In this document: positions 1-8,819 of the stretch, in pieces
Layout of the letters: each line of letters begins with the position of its first letter
Position numbering within the stretch: position 1 is the first letter of the stretch
Source of the DNA: Candidatus Pelagibacterales bacterium
GTDB taxonomy: Bacteria > Pseudomonadota > Alphaproteobacteria > TMED109
Direction of reading: 5' to 3'
DNA length: 43,588 bases
NCBI GenBank assembly: GCA_002715505.1
Contig: PAZF01000019.1
Location: 1 to 43,588 of the forward strand
The notes under the pieces: model-generated
Databases searched by the model: none
What the model was told of the DNA's origin: nothing
The model's input: only the letters and a program-made list of their open reading frames with translations
Made by a program: the position numbers and the translations under genes

Positions 1-198
1 AAAGATTTAAAAAAGTTTGGTGGAGTAAAGCCTCCAAGAGAGTTTGTGCTTGTTGACCGAGCTGGAATAGGACTGGGATCAGTTTTTATGCATTTAAAAT
101 CAGAACTTAATTGGCATGAAAAATTTGAAAAACTTATAAAAAACTTTAACGAAAAAAAAGTATTAGTAGCTCAAAAAAAAGTATTGAAGCAATCATAA
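1..198 (+). CDS. ABC1/AarF/UbiB-family kinase-like protein, C-terminal fragment
   Basis: Only the last 65 residues are present; the gene begins before the window. The fragment reads REFVLVDRAGIGLGSVF followed by MHLKSELNWH. This resembles the C-terminal tail of alphaproteobacterial ABC1 (AarF/UbiB) atypical kinases, where a DRA-x-x-GLGSVF-x-HL-x-x-x-LNW pattern follows the kinase-like core. Family members support ubiquinone synthesis or have poorly defined lipid-related ATPase roles. The catalytic part is outside the window, so activity and exact subfamily cannot be judged. The stop codon directly abuts the next ATG, so the two genes are probably one transcript. The family call rests on recognising this tail only. 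Confidence 0.65.
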   Translation, partial: KDLKKFGGVKPPREFVLVDRAGIGLGSVFMHLKSELNWHEKFEKLIKNFNEKKVLVAQKKVLKQS

Positions 199-360
199 AT
201 GGATATTTTATTTGTTTTTATAACTGGACTAATCGCTTGGCATGGATTGACTTTTAAAAGTAGTAATGGAAAAAAAGATTTTGTAAGGTTATTATTTGGT
301 ACTATTGCACTTTTGTTTTGTTTAAGAGTATTGTTTTTCGATATTTTAGGTGGAATATAG
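199..360 (+). CDS. Small hypothetical membrane protein (53 aa)
   Basis: An ATG follows the preceding stop with no gap and opens a 53-residue ORF. It has a hydrophobic N-terminal segment (about residues 1-17), a short charged stretch with SSNGKKD in the middle, and a second hydrophobic segment (about residues 30-50). This predicts two membrane helices with a basic loop. I do not recognise a family. Its exact abutment to the upstream kinase-like gene suggests translational coupling and a related membrane role, but that is inference. Its stop ends exactly where the convergent TPR gene ends (360/361). It could be a chance ORF, but the abutting start, the two hydrophobic segments and the tight packing argue that it is real. 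Confidence 0.6.
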   Translation: MDILFVFITGLIAWHGLTFKSSNGKKDFVRLLFGTIALLFCLRVLFFDILGGI

Positions 361-933
361 TTACATTTCGTAGTCAGGTTGTAAACTATCTATATCTTTA
401 TTTTTTAGTTTTCTCTTTCCAATATCTAATTTTAATTGTTCTTCTAAATAAAATAGTCTCTCTTGAATAGTTGATGGCTTTAATTGTATATTTTTAATAA
501 ACCTTTTCAGCCAACTCATTCTTTTAGATACTCTTTTATCTTGTATTAAAGCCTTTCTGTAATAAATTATAGCTTTGTTATGCTCACCTATTGTGTCGTA
601 TAAAATAGCAATATTTGTTAGTGCTGGGACAAATTCATTATCTTTCTCTAAAACTAATTTAAATGTTTCTTCTGACTTTTTATACTTTTTCATTCTCATT
701 AAGCTTCTTGCTTGACCTTCTATAGCATACAAGTTTTCTGGGTCTAATTCAGAAGCTATTTTATATAAATTTAATGCACCTTTATAATCTTTTTTCAAGA
801 AACTTGTATTAGCATTAACATAGTTTTTATCAATTTTTTTATAACTTTTTATAAAATCATAAATAAGCCAAAAAACTACTAAAACTCCAAGTGAAAAAGC
901 AATAATTTTAAAAATTTTGTAATTTGACCTCAC
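361..933 (-). CDS. Membrane-anchored tetratricopeptide repeat protein
   Basis: About 190 residues. An N-terminal membrane helix (roughly residues 8-28) is followed by at least three TPR-like helical repeats. These include stretches around YKGALNLYKIASELDPEN, YKKSEETFKLVLEKD and HNKAIIYYRKALIQD. The repeats probably sit in the periplasm or at the membrane and bind a partner protein; the partner is unknown. The start is uncertain. I prefer the GTG at 931-933, which overlaps by one base the TAG of an upstream small ORF (TAGTG), a typical coupling arrangement. A TTG at 937-939 would add two residues. No ATG is available. The gene converges on the 53-aa ORF with no gap. Confidence 0.75.
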   Translation of the reverse strand: MRSNYKIFKIIAFSLGVLVVFWLIYDFIKSYKKIDKNYVNANTSFLKKDYKGALNLYKIASELDPENLYAIEGQARSLMRMKKYKKSEETFKLVLEKDNEFVPALTNIAILYDTIGEHNKAIIYYRKALIQDKRVSKRMSWLKRFIKNIQLKPSTIQERLFYLEEQLKLDIGKRKLKNKDIDSLQPDYEM

Positions 934-1109
934 TACCAAATTACTTTCATAGAATAAACATATACAAATATAAAACTTATAATAGTTGAAAGTAATATAG
1001 ATCTATTTCTTATGAATTTACTTTTTTTAGAAAATTGCTTTTGATCCAATTTTCTTACGGATAAAGAAAAAATAAACTTGTATACAGGGTATATTAAACA
1101 GAGGAACAT
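933..1109 (-). CDS. Small two-helix membrane protein between the symporter and the TPR gene
   Basis: From the ATG at 1107-1109 to TAG at 933-935 this is a 58-residue ORF. It has a hydrophobic stretch MFLCLIYPVYKFIF, a basic loop (RKLDQKQFSKKSKFIRNR) and a second hydrophobic stretch (SILLSTIISFIFVYVYS). The frame stays open upstream to the symporter stop at 1158-1160. An AAGGA lies just after that stop, 6 nt before an in-frame ATA at 1146-1148. Starting there would complete the first membrane helix (71 residues), so a non-standard start is possible. The stop overlaps the GTG proposed for the TPR gene. I do not recognise the family. The features supporting reality are membrane topology, filling of an otherwise empty 220-bp gap, and coupling to the next gene. 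Confidence 0.5.
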   Translation of the reverse strand: MFLCLIYPVYKFIFSLSVRKLDQKQFSKKSKFIRNRSILLSTIISFIFVYVYSMKVIW

Positions 1110-1157
1110 TAAAAAGCTTAAAGTAACCCTGAAGAAAACTAAATCTATCTCAAATCC

Positions 1158-3071
1158 TTATAATTCTTTTTTAGAAGGAGTAGAAAATTCCATCTTATAT
1201 GCAAGCATCCACATCATATAAACACCTATTATCCAAAATAGTATCTGCCAAGCCCATATAGAAGGGATTCCAAAAATCCAAGTCGCAGGATTTGTTGGAT
1301 CTCCAAATATCCAATTACCTATTACTGCTCCAGGTCCAATGCCAAAAAAGAACCAAAGTAATGTTATTATCCAAGCAATAGGTATCAAGTTTCTTTTTTC
1401 ATCTGGTAGACCAGCATATTCCTTAAGAAAGTTATGAAATTTCATTTTATGATCAAATTCCTCTCTATTTTGAGTAAAAAATGATACTACTATAGCTGTT
1501 CCAAAATTAAAAAAGATACCCCATCCTGCTGAATGTATTGTTAAAGGCCATCTTCCCCAAGCAGTGATACCTAATGCAGCACCAATACTTTCAGTACAAG
1601 TTACAGCAATCAGTCCAGCTATCAAGCCAAGTGTGATACCAGTTCTAGTTAACCAGGGCCAAAAACAAATAGCTATTAGGGCTGGCCACATTTGAAATCC
1701 ATACGCAACAGCAAGACCACCTAAAAGTACTAATGCATCAGTCGCAGTTGCTGCCACCAAGAGAGCCATTACTACAATTAAAATAACAAATACTCTTCCT
1801 AATAAAACTTGCTGGGCATCTGAAGCATTAGGCATTATATATCTTTTCACTAAATCTCTAGTGATCATTGCTCCCGCTGTTGACATATAAGCTGCACCTG
1901 TAGACTGCATAGCTGCTAAAGCACAAACTGATAACAAGCCTACCAACCAGGGAGCTGTTTCTGACATCAAATTAATTAACTGTGGAACAAGATTACCTTG
2001 TTTGCTAGCTGTCTCCATTATATCCTTATTGCCAATACTAGGCCCTATAACATTATTTACTACTTCGGGACTATTTGTCACCATATCCAAGTTTGCACCT
2101 AAAAAGTGAGAACCTATACCCTGTATGGCAGTAAAAATAAATAATATTGCACCTATACCAAAAGCCGAAGCCCAAACTTGTTGGGGAGCAAAAGGTCTAG
2201 GACTCTGGTTAGAAAATGCCCACATAGTAAAAGCTGGGGCAGATTGTATACCCATTAAGGCAAACATATAGGTCAAAATCATTATTCCTGTCCATGGTCC
2301 TCCTACAGCTTTTGATCCAGCATCTACAAATTGTATCATGCCTGGTATAGCTACATAATGACTATAACCTTCTTTAGTTAATTTTGTATCCGATTGTGAA
2401 AGAGTAGCTATACCTTCTATTAAGTTATTAAAACCACCTATATAGCTTAGTGATATTATGCCCAGAACTACTATACCTCCAGCCAAGAGAATGCACTGCA
2501 TTGTATCAACATAAGCTACAGCTCTTAATCCTCCAGATGCAACATATATTATAACAACTAATGATAATAAGATCATTCCAGTTGTCACATCAAACATCTG
2601 GTCAGTTAATACGTTAAATAAAAAGCCTGAAGCTCTTAATTGAATTCCCAGATAAGGGACAGAAAATACTAATGCTACTAAAACAACTAATATTCTTATA
2701 GTATCTGATCTAAAGTAATTAGAGAACATTTCACCAGGTGTTAGAAAACCAAATTTTTTGCCTATCATCCATTGTCTTTTTAAAAATAGAACTCCTGTAA
2801 AGGGAATTGTTATAGCATAAAAAGAAGCATATGCATAAGGGAAGCCATCTCTGTAGATTAATCCAGGGTGTCCCATAAATGTCCATCCTGAAAAAGAGGT
2901 TGCCGTAGCAGCCAAAACAAAAACCCAAATTGATATTGATCTTCCCGCTATAAAATAATCTCCAGCTGTTTTAGATTGTCTAGCTCCCTGAACACCCCAA
3001 TATATACAGTATGACCAATAAAGAGCCACAAATACAAACAACCAAAGTACTTTGGCCTCTAATCCAAACAT
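1158..3071 (-). CDS. Sodium:solute symporter (SSS family)
   Basis: 637 residues with about 13 strongly hydrophobic segments, typical in length and pattern for the sodium:solute symporter (SSF) family. These proteins import a small solute with sodium across the inner membrane. The N-terminal part has the family-like GDYFIAGRSISIWVFVLAA and ATATSFSGWTFMGHPGL regions, the latter matching the conserved sodium-site helix of this family. The substrate cannot be read from the sequence. Organic acids, amino acids or osmolytes are all possible. The ATG at 3069-3071 has a good ribosome binding site (GAGAGGA) 7 nt upstream. A probable own promoter lies between it and the upstream tRNA gene. Confidence 0.88.
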   Translation of the reverse strand: MFGLEAKVLWLFVFVALYWSYCIYWGVQGARQSKTAGDYFIAGRSISIWVFVLAATATSFSGWTFMGHPGLIYRDGFPYAYASFYAITIPFTGVLFLKRQWMIGKKFGFLTPGEMFSNYFRSDTIRILVVLVALVFSVPYLGIQLRASGFLFNVLTDQMFDVTTGMILLSLVVIIYVASGGLRAVAYVDTMQCILLAGGIVVLGIISLSYIGGFNNLIEGIATLSQSDTKLTKEGYSHYVAIPGMIQFVDAGSKAVGGPWTGIMILTYMFALMGIQSAPAFTMWAFSNQSPRPFAPQQVWASAFGIGAILFIFTAIQGIGSHFLGANLDMVTNSPEVVNNVIGPSIGNKDIMETASKQGNLVPQLINLMSETAPWLVGLLSVCALAAMQSTGAAYMSTAGAMITRDLVKRYIMPNASDAQQVLLGRVFVILIVVMALLVAATATDALVLLGGLAVAYGFQMWPALIAICFWPWLTRTGITLGLIAGLIAVTCTESIGAALGITAWGRWPLTIHSAGWGIFFNFGTAIVVSFFTQNREEFDHKMKFHNFLKEYAGLPDEKRNLIPIAWIITLLWFFFGIGPGAVIGNWIFGDPTNPATWIFGIPSIWAWQILFWIIGVYMMWMLAYKMEFSTPSKKEL

Positions 3072-3096
3072 TATTATTCCTCTCTAATTTCATAAA

Positions 3097-3125
3097 AGTA
3101 TAACATAATTGAAAAGATTAGTTAA
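3097..3125 (-). promoter_or_regulatory. Predicted sigma-70 promoter for the symporter gene
   Basis: On the minus strand TTAACT (3120-3125) is separated by 17 bp from TATACT (3097-3102). These match the -35 and -10 consensus at four and five of six positions. Transcription would start near 3090, leaving a leader of about 19 nt that contains the GAGAGGA ribosome site. The promoter lies just downstream of the tRNA gene, so the symporter can be expressed apart from the rpoD operon. In DNA this A+T-rich, -10-like hexamers are common, hence moderate confidence. Confidence 0.4.
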
Positions 3126-3158
3126 TGATTTTTACTAGTATTGAAAACACTTGAATTA

Positions 3159-3235
3159 TGGTGGGCCCGGTAGGACTCGAACCTACGACCAAACCGTTAT
3201 GAGCGGTTTGCTCTAACCAACTGAGCTACAGGCCC
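3159..3235 (-). tRNA. tRNA-Ile2 (anticodon CAU, predicted lysidine-modified)
   Basis: A complete cloverleaf folds on the minus strand. The acceptor GGGCCTG pairs with CGGGCCC. The D arm contains AGCTCAGTTGGTTAGAGC. The anticodon stem AACCG/CGGTT carries the loop CTCATAA, and the T arm is GTAGG TTCGAGT CCTAC. Discriminator A and an encoded CCA follow (CCA at 3159-3161). CAU could mean Met or Ile2. The acceptor pairs C4-G69 and C5-G68 match the known determinants for the lysidine synthetase TilS, and elongator tRNA-Met lacks them, so I call Ile2, which reads AUA. This codon is heavily used in such a genome. The 5' base is also the third base of the rpoD stop codon. Confidence 0.9.
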
Positions 3236-5307
3236 TATGAATTATCAAGAAAACTTTTTAATTTTTTTGATCTTGATGGATGTTTAAGTTTTCTTAATGC
3301 TTTAGCTTCTATTTGTCTAATTCTTTCTCTTGTAACTGAAAATTGTTGTCCAACCTCCTCTAAAGTATGATCACTATTCATTCCTATGCCGAACCTCATT
3401 CTCAAAACCCTTTCCTCTCTTGCAGTTAAAGAAGATAATATTTTTGTAGTTGCTTCTCTTAAATTAGTATTTATAGCCGCATCCAAAGGAATAATAGCAT
3501 TAACATCCTGAATAAAGTCTCCTAAATTAGTATCATCTTCATCTCCTATTGGAGTTTCTAAACTAACTGGCTCCTTTGCTATTTTCATAACCTTTCTAAC
3601 TTTGTCAATTGGCATTTCTAAATGCTTTCCTAGCTCTTCTGGTGAAGGCTCTCTTCCAGTTTCGTGTAAAATTTGTCTAGACGTTCTAACTAACTTATTA
3701 ATAGTCTCAATCATATGAACTGGAATTCTGATAGTTCTAGCTTGATCAGCTATAGATCTCGTAATTGCTTGTCTTATCCACCAAGTCGCGTAAGTTGAAA
3801 ACTTATATCCCCTTCTATACTCAAATTTATCAACAGCCTTCATTAGTCCTATATTCCCTTCTTGTATAAGATCTAAGAATTGTAATCCTCTATTTGTATA
3901 TTTTTTAGCAATAGATATAACTAACCTAAGATTTGCCTCGATCATCTCTTGCTTTGCTCTATTACACTCTCTTTCACCTCTTTGTATTCTGTCTGCAATA
4001 ACTTTAATTTCAGAAACAGGTATTCCCATGTCATCAGACACAGTATTAAAATCTTTAATATATTGTTTAATTTTATCTTTATCTTTAGACAAAAAGTTTT
4101 TCCAATTTTTATCTTTTATATAAGAGACCTTTCTGAACCAATTCTTTTCATTTTCTCTACCTACAAAAGCTTCTTTGAAAATTTTTACATCAACACTCCT
4201 TTTTCTAGAAACTTTTAGCAAATCTCTTTCTAGAGATAATAATCTTCTGTTTTTTCCATAAACAATATCTATCAAATACTCAATGGCATTGTTATTTAAA
4301 ATAATTCTGTTAAAGATAGCTATTAATTCTTTGACGAGATCCAATTCTTTTTTAAATACATTGGATTTAATATCTTTTCCAGTTACTGCTTTTTCTTGTT
4401 TATAATTATTAACTCTTGTGAAACTATTACTAATTTGTTTAACTCTTTTGAATTCTTTATCAATAGTAGGCCTGATAATTTCTTCAAGATGTGTAAGAGA
4501 TAAAAAACCTTCATCTTGATCATCATTATCGCTATCTTCTTCAATTTCATCAGAATCAGGGTTTTCATTAGCCTTCCCATCCTCAGATACCTTTTTTACG
4601 TTATGTTTTTCATTGGCATTATTTTTATCAGAAATTTTTGATAAATTTTCAGCTTGAGAAAAGTCTTGATAAACAATATCTTTTCCAGATGTCGCTAACA
4701 AGGCATTATCTGCAGTTTTGACGTTGGCTTTTCCTTCTGGAGTTTGGTTGTATGTGCTTTCGCAATCTATTATTTCTCTTAAAAGCATTCCATTTTTAGA
4801 TATTTTTTTATGCCATTCTATTATAACTTTTAAAGAAGAGGGACAACCAAATATTCCCACCATCATTGCAGACCTGCTAGCTTCTATTCTCTTTGCAATT
4901 GCAATTTCTCCCTCTCGTGAAAGAAGTTCCACTCCTCCCATTTCCCTGAGATACATTCTAACAGGATCATCCGTTTTTCCTAAAATCTCATCATCACTTA
5001 GCTCATCTGAGTCAGGATCTTGGCTTTTTTTAGAATTTTTATTGGTAGAACCTTTTTTTCTTCCTCTTTTCTTTTTAACTACTGGTTCTAGAGCTGCTTG
5101 CTCTTCGTCCATAAGTTTGATCCCTTCATTTTTGAAGGTTTCTAGAAGTTCTTCCAAAGAATTGCTGGGAATATTTTTTCCTTTAACAGTTTTCTCAATA
5201 TATGCAGGTGAAACATATCCCTTCCTCTTTCCTCTATTAAATATTCTTCTGATGGTTTTGGCGGTTAGCTCTTCTTGACTAATATTAATTTTTTTTGCAT
5301 TTACCAT
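3235..5307 (-). CDS. rpoD: RNA polymerase primary sigma factor (sigma-70/RpoD)
   Basis: 690 residues with the housekeeping sigma layout. Region 1.1 is N-terminal and is followed by a lysine-rich linker (KKKRGRKKG). Region 1.2 contains [21 protein letters not shown] long non-conserved region includes a very acidic stretch near residues 250-270. Region 2 carries [20 protein letters not shown] and [17 protein letters not shown], and region 4 carries [20 protein letters not shown]. It directs RNA polymerase to most promoters. The gene lies 28 bp downstream of dnaG on the same strand, the classic dnaG-rpoD pairing. Its TAG (3235-3237) shares a base with the downstream tRNA gene. Confidence 0.98.
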   Translation of the reverse strand: MVNAKKINISQEELTAKTIRRIFNRGKRKGYVSPAYIEKTVKGKNIPSNSLEELLETFKNEGIKLMDEEQAALEPVVKKKRGRKKGSTNKNSKKSQDPDSDELSDDEILGKTDDPVRMYLREMGGVELLSREGEIAIAKRIEASRSAMMVGIFGCPSSLKVIIEWHKKISKNGMLLREIIDCESTYNQTPEGKANVKTADNALLATSGKDIVYQDFSQAENLSKISDKNNANEKHNVKKVSEDGKANENPDSDEIEEDSDNDDQDEGFLSLTHLEEIIRPTIDKEFKRVKQISNSFTRVNNYKQEKAVTGKDIKSNVFKKELDLVKELIAIFNRIILNNNAIEYLIDIVYGKNRRLLSLERDLLKVSRKRSVDVKIFKEAFVGRENEKNWFRKVSYIKDKNWKNFLSKDKDKIKQYIKDFNTVSDDMGIPVSEIKVIADRIQRGERECNRAKQEMIEANLRLVISIAKKYTNRGLQFLDLIQEGNIGLMKAVDKFEYRRGYKFSTYATWWIRQAITRSIADQARTIRIPVHMIETINKLVRTSRQILHETGREPSPEELGKHLEMPIDKVRKVMKIAKEPVSLETPIGDEDDTNLGDFIQDVNAIIPLDAAINTNLREATTKILSSLTAREERVLRMRFGIGMNSDHTLEEVGQQFSVTRERIRQIEAKALRKLKHPSRSKKLKSFLDNS

Positions 5308-5335
5308 AGATATTTTATAGCTTTTGATTTTTTTT

Positions 5336-7054
5336 TTACAAGGATTTATTTTTTCTTTGATACCATTTTTCCTGAATACTTAATATATTCAATAAAGTTT
5401 CAGTAGCATAATTTATATCACTATTTTCCTTCGCATATTCTTCTACTAGATCAAACCTGATACAATCCTTTGTTTGAAAATGTTTTTTTAAAAAAGCCTC
5501 ATAACCTTTTCCTAAAAGTGATTTTTTAAGATCTTCAGATTTTAAAATTTTTTCGGTAGAAATGATATCTATTATAACATTTCTAAGTTCTTCTAGCTCA
5601 GCATTACTTATATAAACTTTTGCTAAAGCTTCATCATTTTGTTTCAATAATTTTAAATTATTAATCATTGCTGCCAATATTGACCTTTCCCTTCTAATTA
5701 CAAAGTTTTCTGTTCTTTTATTTTTTATTAAACTAGTAAAATAATTATCTTTTCTTTTATTATTAGTAATAGTTCCAAACTTATTTATTTGAGTTTTTGA
5801 TATTTCATTAATTCTATTAACTGTAAATGATCTGTATAAATTCCTAATATCTGGGTCGTTTATATTTTTAATTTTTGTTAAGATTTTATTTTTAAAACTT
5901 ACAATTCTTTCTGGTGAATTTAGAACTTCTTCATTTCCATAAAGCAAAAATAATGATTCAATTAAGCTTTGTTTGTTACTTAACAAACTAGAAAGCGAAT
6001 ATGTTCTCTCACTTCCATTTATAATATCGTCTGGGTCTTTATCTTCTTTCAAAAAAATAAAATTTAAAGAATTTTCTCCACGTAATTCTGGCATCACTAA
6101 ATCCAAAGCTCTGATTGAAGCATTTATCCCAGCATTATCACCATCCATAAAAAGTGTTGGTTCATTTACAAACCTCCATACCAATTTAAAGTGTTCAATT
6201 GTCAAAGAAGTTCCTAAAGGAGCAACAGCTTTAAAACCCTTGGACTCCATAGCTATAACATCAGTATACCCTTCTACTATATAAACATTTTCCGTCCTAT
6301 TTTTTATATTATTTAAACAAGGTAGATTGTATAAAACCTGTCTTTTTTTAAAAAAATTATTTTCCCAACTATTTATATATTTAGGCTTTTCATCACCTAG
6401 ACTTCTTCCTCCAAAGGCTATTATATTTTCGTATCTATCTTTTATAGGAAACATAATTCTATTAGTGAATAAATCATATTTTTTTCCATATTTATTTTTT
6501 TTAAAAATATTATTTTCTAATAAATATTCTAGACTTATTGATTTTTTTGATAAAAAAGATTCTAGATTATTAAAATTTGTTGATAATCCCAAATTGTACT
6601 TTTCTATTTTTTCTAATGAAATTTTTTTTTTATTTAAGAAGTTTATATCGTTATTTTTCAAATGCTCTTTTAAATTTGAATTATAGTATAATGTTATATA
6701 ATTCATTACTTTATTGTAGTATTTGGTATTCTTTGAAGAACCAAAAGTACCATTTGCTATACTTTTGCTTAAAACAATATTGCAGTCCTTGGCTAGTTTC
6801 TCTAAAGCTTCTTTAAAGCTTAATTGGTATTTCTCCATTATATAAGAAAATATATCTCCACTTTTTCCACACCCATAACACACATAATTTTGTTTCTGAA
6901 CATTTATAGTGAACGATGGAGTTTTTTCTTCATGAAAAGGACAAAGTGCCTTATAACTAGAACCACTTTTAATTATCTTTAGATCTTTAGTCAATAAATC
7001 TAAAATATCTGTTCTATCTTTAATTAATTGAACAAAATCTGCTTTATTATCCAT
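5336..7054 (-). CDS. dnaG: DNA primase DnaG
   Basis: 572 residues. The N-terminal CHC2 zinc-binding domain has C38, H41, C59 and C62 in [12 protein letters not shown] and [14 protein letters not shown]. The catalytic core follows, with a TOPRIM fold containing [13 protein letters not shown] and the metal-binding LFMDGDNAG. The enzyme makes RNA primers at the replication fork. The C-terminal helicase-interaction region is present but short and poorly conserved, so the protein is at the small end for DnaG. It sits 16 bp after the yqeY-like gene and 28 bp before rpoD, consistent with one operon coupling replication priming and transcription initiation. Confidence 0.97.
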   Translation of the reverse strand: MDNKADFVQLIKDRTDILDLLTKDLKIIKSGSSYKALCPFHEEKTPSFTINVQKQNYVCYGCGKSGDIFSYIMEKYQLSFKEALEKLAKDCNIVLSKSIANGTFGSSKNTKYYNKVMNYITLYYNSNLKEHLKNNDINFLNKKKISLEKIEKYNLGLSTNFNNLESFLSKKSISLEYLLENNIFKKNKYGKKYDLFTNRIMFPIKDRYENIIAFGGRSLGDEKPKYINSWENNFFKKRQVLYNLPCLNNIKNRTENVYIVEGYTDVIAMESKGFKAVAPLGTSLTIEHFKLVWRFVNEPTLFMDGDNAGINASIRALDLVMPELRGENSLNFIFLKEDKDPDDIINGSERTYSLSSLLSNKQSLIESLFLLYGNEEVLNSPERIVSFKNKILTKIKNINDPDIRNLYRSFTVNRINEISKTQINKFGTITNNKRKDNYFTSLIKNKRTENFVIRRERSILAAMINNLKLLKQNDEALAKVYISNAELEELRNVIIDIISTEKILKSEDLKKSLLGKGYEAFLKKHFQTKDCIRFDLVEEYAKENSDINYATETLLNILSIQEKWYQRKNKSL

Positions 7055-7070
7055 TATACCTAAAATTCAA

Positions 7071-7550
7071 TTACTTAGGATTTTCATTGCTAGAAAGACT
7101 ATTTTTTACTATTTTACTAGCCTTTTGAAAATCACATTTATCTCCATAGTTTTCCTTTAAAACTTGCATAACTTTACTCATATCTCTAATAGATTCGGAT
7201 TTGGTCTCATTTATAATTTTTACGATTACATTTGATAACTCTTCGTCTGTTAATTGTTTGGGAAGATAGACACTCAATAAATCATTTTCTAACTTTTCCT
7301 TTTCAACTAAATCTGGTCTATTTGCATTTTTAAAAGACTCCATTGCTAAATTTCTTTGTTTTATCATTTTTTTTATAATATCCATTACTACACTATCTGT
7401 AATTAGGCTCTCATCTTCACTATTATTATTTCTTAAAGAAATTTCTTTGTCTTTAACTGCAGCTAAGAGAAATCTTGTTAGAGAAACCTTGGTCTTGTCT
7501 CCAGCTTTTAGAAATTTAGTTAAATCATCCTTTATTTTTTCTACTAGCAT
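7071..7550 (-). CDS. GatB/YqeY domain-containing protein
   Basis: 159 residues, the normal size of stand-alone YqeY-like proteins. It is helical and charged, with TRFLLAAVKDKEISLRN near the N terminus, MIKQRNLAMESFKNANRPDL in the middle and a C-terminal MSKVMQVLKENYGDKCDFQKAS-type tail domain. The family is homologous to the tail of the amidotransferase GatB and is thought to bind tRNA, but no activity is established. It is the first gene of the apparent yqeY-dnaG-rpoD-tRNA unit, a frequent arrangement in Alphaproteobacteria. The ATG at 7548-7550 is about 67 nt downstream of a predicted transcription start. Confidence 0.9.
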   Translation of the reverse strand: MLVEKIKDDLTKFLKAGDKTKVSLTRFLLAAVKDKEISLRNNNSEDESLITDSVVMDIIKKMIKQRNLAMESFKNANRPDLVEKEKLENDLLSVYLPKQLTDEELSNVIVKIINETKSESIRDMSKVMQVLKENYGDKCDFQKASKIVKNSLSSNENPK

Positions 7551-7604
7551 AAAAATTATAAAATATTAAAGTAAGTTAAATAACAATTATTAAAATTATC
7601 GAAT

Positions 7605-7631
7605 TTTGCATTTTTATTATTGCATTATAGT
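7605..7631 (+). promoter_or_regulatory. Weak predicted promoter for carAB
   Basis: TTTGCA (7605-7610) and TATAGT (7626-7631) are separated by 15 bp, a short spacer. The -10 matches five of six consensus bases and the -35 four of six. It would start transcription near 7638 and leave a leader of about 18 nt with no evident ribosome binding site. No riboswitch-like or attenuator-like hairpin is visible ahead of carA. Confidence 0.25.
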
Positions 7632-7651
7632 TCGTGTTAATTAATAGTCTA
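7624..7651 (-). promoter_or_regulatory. Predicted sigma-70 promoter for yqeY-dnaG-rpoD
   Basis: On the minus strand TAGACT (7646-7651) lies 16 bp from a perfect TATAAT (7624-7629). The -35 matches TTGACA at four of six positions. Transcription would begin near 7617, giving a leader of about 67 nt. The -35 element nearly touches the carA start codon on the other strand, and the -10 overlaps the probable -10 of carA. It is the best promoter match in the carA/yqeY intergenic region. Confidence 0.45.
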
Positions 7652-7655
7652 TAAA

Positions 7656-8819
7656 ATGTTTAAAAATATTAAAATTATTGATGATAAACAAGCTCTACTG
7701 ATTTTAGAAACTGGAGATATTTATTATGGAAAATCAATCGGAAAAAAAGGTTTTAGTATTGGAGAATTATGTTTTAACACTGCAATGACAGGTTATCAAG
7801 AAGCAATAAGTGACCCTTCTTATGCTTCTCAAATATTAATGTTCACTTTTCCTCATATAGGGATTACCGGAACCAACAAAGATGATTTGGAAAGTGAAAA
7901 AATTCATCTTAATGGCGTGGTTTTTAAAAATGTTACTAAAGACTGTTCAAATTGGAGGTCAACAAGCACTTTAGATCAATGGCTTATTTCTAAAAAGATT
8001 GTTGGTATTACAAACCTAAATACTAGAAAATTAACCGTGAAATTAAGAGAAAATGGTGCATTAAGAGCAGCAATATTAAGTTATTCAAAAAAAAATATTT
8101 CTTATTTAGAAATAATAAAAAAATTAAAAAATTGGAATGGTATTTTAAACAATGATTTAGCATCTAAAGTATCAGTAAAAAAGCCTTACAGTTATAACAA
8201 AACAAAACAAAAATCGTCAAAAAATACTCTTAAAATTGTTGCAGTTGATTACGGATGCAAAAAAAATATTTTAGAATTACTAAATAAAGTAGGTTTTGAA
8301 GTTATTGTTGTTCCATGTAATTACAGTTTTGATAAAATTATGCAGTATAACCCAGTAGGTATTTTCTTATCAAATGGACCTGGAGATCCTTTTGCTACAG
8401 CCAAAAATGCAGTTAAAACTATAAAAAAGCTGATTAAAGTTAAAATACCAATTTTTGGAATTTGCTTGGGTCATCAACTTTTAGGTTTAGCGCTTGATGC
8501 TAAAACTGTTAAAATGCATCATGGTCATCATGGAGTAAATCAACCAGTGAAAAAAATAAATGATTCTAGTATAGAAATAACAAGCCAAAATCATGGTTTT
8601 AATATTGAAGAAAAAAGTTTGCCTTCTAACTTGAAAGTATCTCATTATTCTCTTTTTGATGGAGTAATCCAAGGCATAGAACATAAAAGAGATCCTTTTT
8701 TTAGTGTGCAATTTCATCCTGAGTCCTCTCCTGGGCCTCATGATTCTAGATACCTTTTTGAAAAATTTAAAAAAACAATATTAAAAAGTAGCTTTTATGC
8801 CAAAAAGAAAAGATATTAA
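7656..8819 (+). CDS. carA: Carbamoyl-phosphate synthase, small (glutaminase) subunit
   Basis: 387 residues, normal for CarA. The N-terminal CPSase small-chain domain includes [20 protein letters not shown] and a [11 protein letters not shown] stretch. The C-terminal class I glutamine amidotransferase domain has the nucleophile C270 in [10 protein letters not shown], with H354 and E356 in [10 protein letters not shown]. It releases ammonia from glutamine and channels it to CarB for carbamoyl phosphate, the precursor of pyrimidines and arginine. Its 3' end overlaps carB by 23 bp, which points to translational coupling of the two subunits. Confidence 0.97.
   Translation: MFKNIKIIDDKQALLILETGDIYYGKSIGKKGFSIGELCFNTAMTGYQEAISDPSYASQILMFTFPHIGITGTNKDDLESEKIHLNGVVFKNVTKDCSNWRSTSTLDQWLISKKIVGITNLNTRKLTVKLRENGALRAAILSYSKKNISYLEIIKKLKNWNGILNNDLASKVSVKKPYSYNKTKQKSSKNTLKIVAVDYGCKKNILELLNKVGFEVIVVPCNYSFDKIMQYNPVGIFLSNGPGDPFATAKNAVKTIKKLIKVKIPIFGICLGHQLLGLALDAKTVKMHHGHHGVNQPVKKINDSSIEITSQNHGFNIEEKSLPSNLKVSHYSLFDGVIQGIEHKRDPFFSVQFHPESSPGPHDSRYLFEKFKKTILKSSFYAKKKRY

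Noticed and set aside
3159-3235. Calling the CAU tRNA an elongator tRNA-Met
   Set aside because: The acceptor has C4-G69 and C5-G68, as in tRNA-Ile2 recognised by TilS, and lacks the corresponding elongator-Met bases. It is not an initiator either, since G1-C72 pairs and the anticodon stem lacks three G-C pairs.
4540-4640. Acidic stretch in RpoD as a frameshift or foreign insertion
   Set aside because: The reading frame is continuous into conserved regions on both sides, and this part of primary sigma factors is normally variable and often acidic.
4718-5278. Long open frame (186 codons) on the plus strand opposite rpoD
   Set aside because: It lies entirely antisense to the conserved N-terminal and 1.2 regions of RpoD, has no ribosome site, and its composition mirrors the sense codons. 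The same applies to the other antisense frames in dnaG, carB, rplY and petA.
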